Below, piece by piece: positions 59,823 through 64,000 of a stretch of DNA of 64,000 nucleotides (the first letter of the stretch is position 1; each line of letters opens with the position of its first letter). A program made the position numbers and the translations under genes. Location: NCBI GenBank assembly GCA_020466095.1, contig CM035807.1, positions 96,192,742 to 96,256,741 on the forward strand, in the 5' to 3' direction. This DNA is from Chlorops oryzae. Lineage: Eukaryota > Arthropoda > Insecta > Diptera > Chloropidae. The notes under the pieces are model-generated. The model had not been told where the DNA came from, searched no databases, and saw only the letters and a program-made list of their open reading frames with translations.

Positions 59823-62700
59823 CTGAAATTCAAAATAGAAAACACAAAATAGAAAATTGAAAATCACATTTTTTTGTTTTTTTTTTTTGCGAATTCCGAT
59901 GCACTCTCGATGGCGCAACAAGAATCGGTTTCGGTTTGATTTATGCAGCTCTATGTAGAAGGAAGATTTTTGATAGTAAAATAGTGCGTAGGTTCAGGTT
60001 ATTTTTTTTTGTTTGTTTTTTAATTAAATTGAACAAGTTCAAAGATGTGCAAATGATTTGCGCATGCACGCATGACTGGCATTTCGAATGAGCACAGTTT
60101 CGTGAGTGGAACTCATGCAAAACTTTGGCTCGTGTCTGTTTGTAATTCGAGCGCACACGAAATTAAAAAGTTGGCAGCCATTTTTGGCGCAAGCTAATTG
60201 CGGAAGCTGCATACTGAAGTTGACTTCTTATTTGCTCGAGCGTTTGTAATAAATTCTTACACTCCGTCATTGTGCACATCATTGAATACGTAAAGAAATT
60301 TATCGTATTTTTTTTTGAAAATTTTTCCGCATTTTTCTAATGAACTTACGTTACAAGGAGATGCCCTCTGTGCCGTAGTTGGCTGAAGTGAGAGGCACTG
60401 GGATCGACTCCCAGCTTAGATCTTAGATGTTGTTTTTTTTTTCTCTCTTCGGCTTACGATTTTTCGTGGTATCACGAGGCCATGAGGCCACATTAACATA
60501 ACCGATCGGTGGAATAATCACTTTTTCATTGAATTCTCCTTCGTTGGTATTCGTTATGTTTTCAAACGTCTTGGCCGTTCAATCGTTGTTTGGAGAGGGG
60601 AAATTCGATAAGTTTGAAATGGAAAGAAATTTGAATTTTCGAACAATTTGATCATTTTTACCGGTGACGAAAATAATGCTATGATCCTAGCTTTATTTCG
60701 AAAGATTTAGTCGAATCCACTTATCCCTTAAGAGCCACAAAGTGTCCACGCATGACTCAAAGCCATGTCAGTGATATATTGTGATAGCACGTGTGATATT
60801 ACAGCAAATTAAAAATGTCATAGTTGAAAAGGAACAATATTCCAATATTTGGTGACACACATACTTAAGTATTTTATTCTCGTTCCTAGTACGGATTTCG
60901 TATCATATAGATATTCCTTGCAGGTTTCTTGTTCGAAAAACTCTTAAAATGAGCTGTCAATATTTCTATGTCATTCTTTTTCAACCCTTTTTATTTTTTT
61001 TATATTTTTTTAAATATTTTTTTATATATATTTTTAATTTTTTTTATCTCACGCGTCTTTGTCAATTACATCCCTTTGAAAGATTTATTCATTGATCTTT
61101 TGCAGTTCATCTTTTTCAAACTTTTCTTCACTTACCTTAAAACGTTCGTCTGTTGTATATGTAAATATACCCGCTGTCAGTATGTGAAGATCTCGTTTTC
61201 GTATCCACGAAACCTTAAAGAAAAGAAAGACAATCGAATTTCGAAGATGAAACAATGAGAATGAATTGTTAGAAACACTTTATATAAAAAAAAAAAAAAC
61301 TATAGAAGCGCAAACCCCAAAAGGGTTAAGCAATCCTGAATTGAGGAGGAGTATATCGAAATTTGGGATATCAATTTCCTACAAATAAAAATTGCCATCT
61401 CTCTTTTCCATTCATTTGAGTACAAATCATCAAAAATTCTATCATTTGAACTCTCGTGCGTATTTGGAAATGTTTGAAAAATAAACAAAAAATACAAAAA
61501 TCCCCTGAAAACGAGCTAACGATTTTTTAGAAATGAGATTAAGCACAAAAATGTCGAACATTGCAAGCCACCACAAAAAAAAAAATACAACAAAAAATTC
61601 GGGGGGAGAAAAATGCGAAAAGATTACACTTGAGACCACCATCTACGAAAATGTACGTCGAATGAAATGCAAATGAAAATGCGAGTAAATGCAAGAAAGT
61701 GCCTGCTCGACTCATTCCATCATTGTATTATTGCCAGAGGCAGCAGCAGATTTCGCCGTGCCGGGAGTAGAGTTCTTACGAACAATTCATTCTCAAAGCT
61801 CAAAATGCTGAAAGGTACGTTGGCAAAATAGAAGGAAAAAACAATCTCGAAAATTGCGAATGGGAAAAGACAACTGAAAACGGAAAATCAGAAAAACATT
61901 TAAAGAAAAAACAGCAGCAGAAAAAAAAACTGAAAAACAAAACACAAAATACACACGAAAAAAGAAAGAAGAGCAAAAGACAAGCAGCTCCAAAAATATT
62001 TCCACAAGAAATTCATGCGCTCCGTGGAATTGAGTTCGCAAAGTGAAGGAGCGAAGATGTGACATTTTCCGCAAGCGTAACATTCAAACTCACATAAAAA
62101 GTTCACATATAGCTGCAGGGGAATGTGTTGTTCTTACAGGCGTAAACATTCGGCCCGTCGGGCAATAATTCCATAGCATTTAAGTACACATGCTTCGAAC
62201 GCGTGAAAATGTCGGTTAGTAGGTTACGGGAATTTTTCCGATTTCCCTGCAGCTGCAACGTGAGCTCAGACAAAGAAGAATGTAGTCGATAAAAAGTACA
62301 CTTCGTACGAATGTGTGCCTCAAAGTAATTGAGAATATCAATTTCACATGCTTTCGGGAAATAATTCAATTTTCCTTTCGGGTGCTAGGCGGAATGTGTG
62401 ATGTTAAAACTACTATTGGTTTAAAATTATTTCAGATTTTTCATCAAGTGAAATTCCTCGGGTCAGCGAAAAGATGGTCTTTGGAAGTTTCTATAGAAGC
62501 AATTTACATTTGAAATCGAGGCTAGTAAGCAGGTGACGGGATCCACATACGAACATTTATAAATAAACATGCGATAGCAATCGAGTAACAATCAAGCTGT
62601 GATCGAGGTCCTATTGTTCCAATAATCAAAATTCTGATGGTGTTATACCAAGTGACGGTTCGCCCATAAAAAAGGTAGTCTCGTCATTTACGTTCCCGAA
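59823..62700. other. upstream Dpr intron sequence, no exon recognised
   Basis: This should be intron upstream of the Ig1 exon. I searched for the first half of Ig1 and found none. It holds the SINE at 60.4 kb and T-rich or A-rich runs near 60960-61050 and 61565-61590. Confidence 0.5.
60360..60500 (+). mobile_element. tRNA-derived SINE, copy C
   Basis: CCTCTGTGCCGTAGTTGGC is A-box-like and GGGATCGACTCCC is B-box-like. TTAGATGTTGTTTTT and CGTGGTATCACGAGGCC follow, corresponding to the body and tail start of copies A and B. The simple-repeat tail is missing or decayed, and no clear target duplication was seen. Confidence 0.65.
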
Positions 62701-62853
62701 TTAGGGAGCTATACGCACTTAAAACTCAAAAATCATTCATTTTTATGTTAGTATTTTAAATATTTCGAAGCATACTTCAGGGATTTTTCATATAAAAAAT
62801 TAAAAAAAAATACTAGATAATTTTTTAAGTTTTAAATTGGTATAGCTCCCTAA
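62701..62853. repeat. short inverted-repeat element
   Basis: TTAGGGAGCTATACGCACTT followed by AAAACT is repeated in inverse at 62828-62853 (inverse reads TTAGGGAGCTATACC followed by TTTAAAACTT). It is a likely 153-bp MITE; no target duplication is clear. Confidence 0.45.
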
Positions 62854-63572
62854 ATCGGCATTTTATCAGAACGGTGTTTATGGTGCTAGCTTAGAACACC
62901 AAACTTCAACTGATAATGAAAATTTTTTGCATGAAGGCGTACCGATAACTCAAAAAACTAATGATGCAGTTCGATTCCTCTTGCCCGAAATAAGGGGATC
63001 GTTGAATTCGGTCTTGTATTTTTTTTTCGACTACCACAGTAGACGTTTTTACGTTTTAAGGTTCAGATATTAAATGAATTGTTTGTTTAAGAATTAAATA
63101 TTGAATAACAAAATTAATTGACTCGAGGCACTGGCTTTATCTCCCAACGCGATTTATTCATGGTCATACTTGTCCTCCAGCCGTTAAAACTTCAGTTTTT
63201 CATATCAAATTTGGCAATTTTTTTCTATTAATCACTAAGACCGTTTTCACTTATGCCTCAACGTTGCACAGTAGGGTGTCTCAAGAAAGTTTTATTTTTC
63301 GAACTTAATAGTTAGTCACGAGTTTTCGAAAGCTTATGGGTTAAAGTATTTTTGAGAATTTTTCAGATTTTTCTAAACGGCTTAGAGAGTTGTGATTCTT
63401 TGAAAATCGGGAAAAGACAGAATGAAGCTTTAATAACAGTTAAGTCACTTTGCAATTTGCTATAAAGAATTAGAATTTTGCTTTTGTCTATAGCTTTGTT
63501 CTCAAAACCACTATCATAGAAATGTGTTGCATACCTTAAGGCGTATATTTGATATTCATATATGTTTCACTG
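62854..63572. other. intronic or intergenic DNA, no feature recognised
   Basis: This is AT-rich sequence with no supported feature. Confidence 0.4.
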
Positions 63573-63974
63573 CCCAGCCAACCATATACGGAGCGCTGCG
63601 AAGAAGAGTGTTTAAAGGACTAATTTTAAAGCACCCTGACGAAGTGTTTTCGGAGTGCTCCGAACGGCAGTGTAAAAGGACTCCTAAGGGAACTCTTCGA
63701 AGTAATTTTTTCTTCAAAAAACCAACGCTTAGGAGACGAGTAATTTTTAAAAAATTTTTATATAAAAGAGAGTCCAAACAGACTGTTAAGGAGCATTCGT
63801 GCAATCATGAAAGCTAAATTTTGAAATCCAAAAAGTACACTTTTCCCATATTAAGCTCAGTGCTCTTTTCTCCCCAAAAAAAAAAAAACCAGTCATTTAG
63901 ATCGTTTAAGGAGCATCTGCGGTTCGGAAAAAGAGTCTTTAGGAGCTCCGAGTGGACTCTTTACGATGGCTGGG
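63573..63974. mobile_element. 402-bp TIR element with CCCAGCCA termini
   Basis: The left end CCCAGCCAACC and the right end GGTGGCTGGG-like sequence (exact inverse for CCCAGCCA) bound 402 bp. The interior repeats GAGTC/GACTC and GGAGTGCTCCG palindromes. It shares TTTTCGGAGTGCTCCGA with the repeat at 26772-26998. There is no coding potential and no clear target duplication. Confidence 0.5.
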
Positions 63975-64000
63975 TTTTCATGGCGCTTCTTTATTTTCAT

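Noticed and set aside
62103..62369. 88-codon minus-strand frame considered as an upstream Dpr exon
   Set aside because: It lacks the Ig1 cysteine, tryptophan and linker motifs expected upstream of the exon at 59822.

Overview
The window looks like nuclear DNA of a higher dipteran, most probably an acalyptrate fly such as a tephritid. The reasons are an AT-rich, intron-heavy layout, exons of a Dpr-type two-Ig-domain neuronal receptor, a Drosophila-style Inr+DPE core promoter, mini-me/DINE-1-like elements with paired (TA)n and (GTCT)n tracts, mariner and I/R1-group LINE relics, and hobo-like hAT elements. The family assignment is inference. There are no bacterial features, operons, rRNA genes or CRISPR arrays. 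Layout: 1-11 kb is gene-free. It holds a GATT/GATA repeat, a 5'-truncated LINE (2.06-3.16 kb, minus), a second LINE relic (5.2-5.5 kb, minus), a TIR element containing a PIF/Harbinger-type MITE (6.0-7.2 kb) and a broken mariner (8.1-8.3 kb) between two diverged direct repeats. At 11.11-16.51 kb a 2.7-kb segment is tandemly duplicated almost perfectly. Each copy carries a mini-me/DINE-1-like element with an array of 101-bp monomers. At 17.7-25.4 kb lie three long purine/pyrimidine microsatellite tracts, a candidate plus-strand promoter with a 5' exon (22.87 kb), and short MITEs with TTAA and TA target duplications. At 30.58-33.28 kb sit two adjacent TA-flanked elements built from iterated copies of their own subterminal motif. 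The stretch 33.3-43.4 kb is mostly featureless, apart from a hairpin element and a tRNA-derived SINE ending in (CCTAA)n. The only gene that can be read confidently is on the minus strand from 59,822 down to 43,691. Four exons join in frame with consensus splice sites and encode the second half of Ig domain 1, all of Ig domain 2 and the C-terminus of a Dpr-family cell-surface protein. Its first exons lie beyond 64 kb. Its introns hold a 442-bp foldback element, a SINE, two hAT-type elements with perfect 8-bp target duplications, and other short repeats. The rest of the window is intron or intergenic sequence. Because this is a eukaryotic repeat landscape, the main content is transposable-element biology around one receptor gene. 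The most interesting items are the young tandem duplication with its three-monomer higher-order satellite, the twin elements with amplified subterminal motifs, and the sharing of a 3' tail between a LINE and its SINEs.
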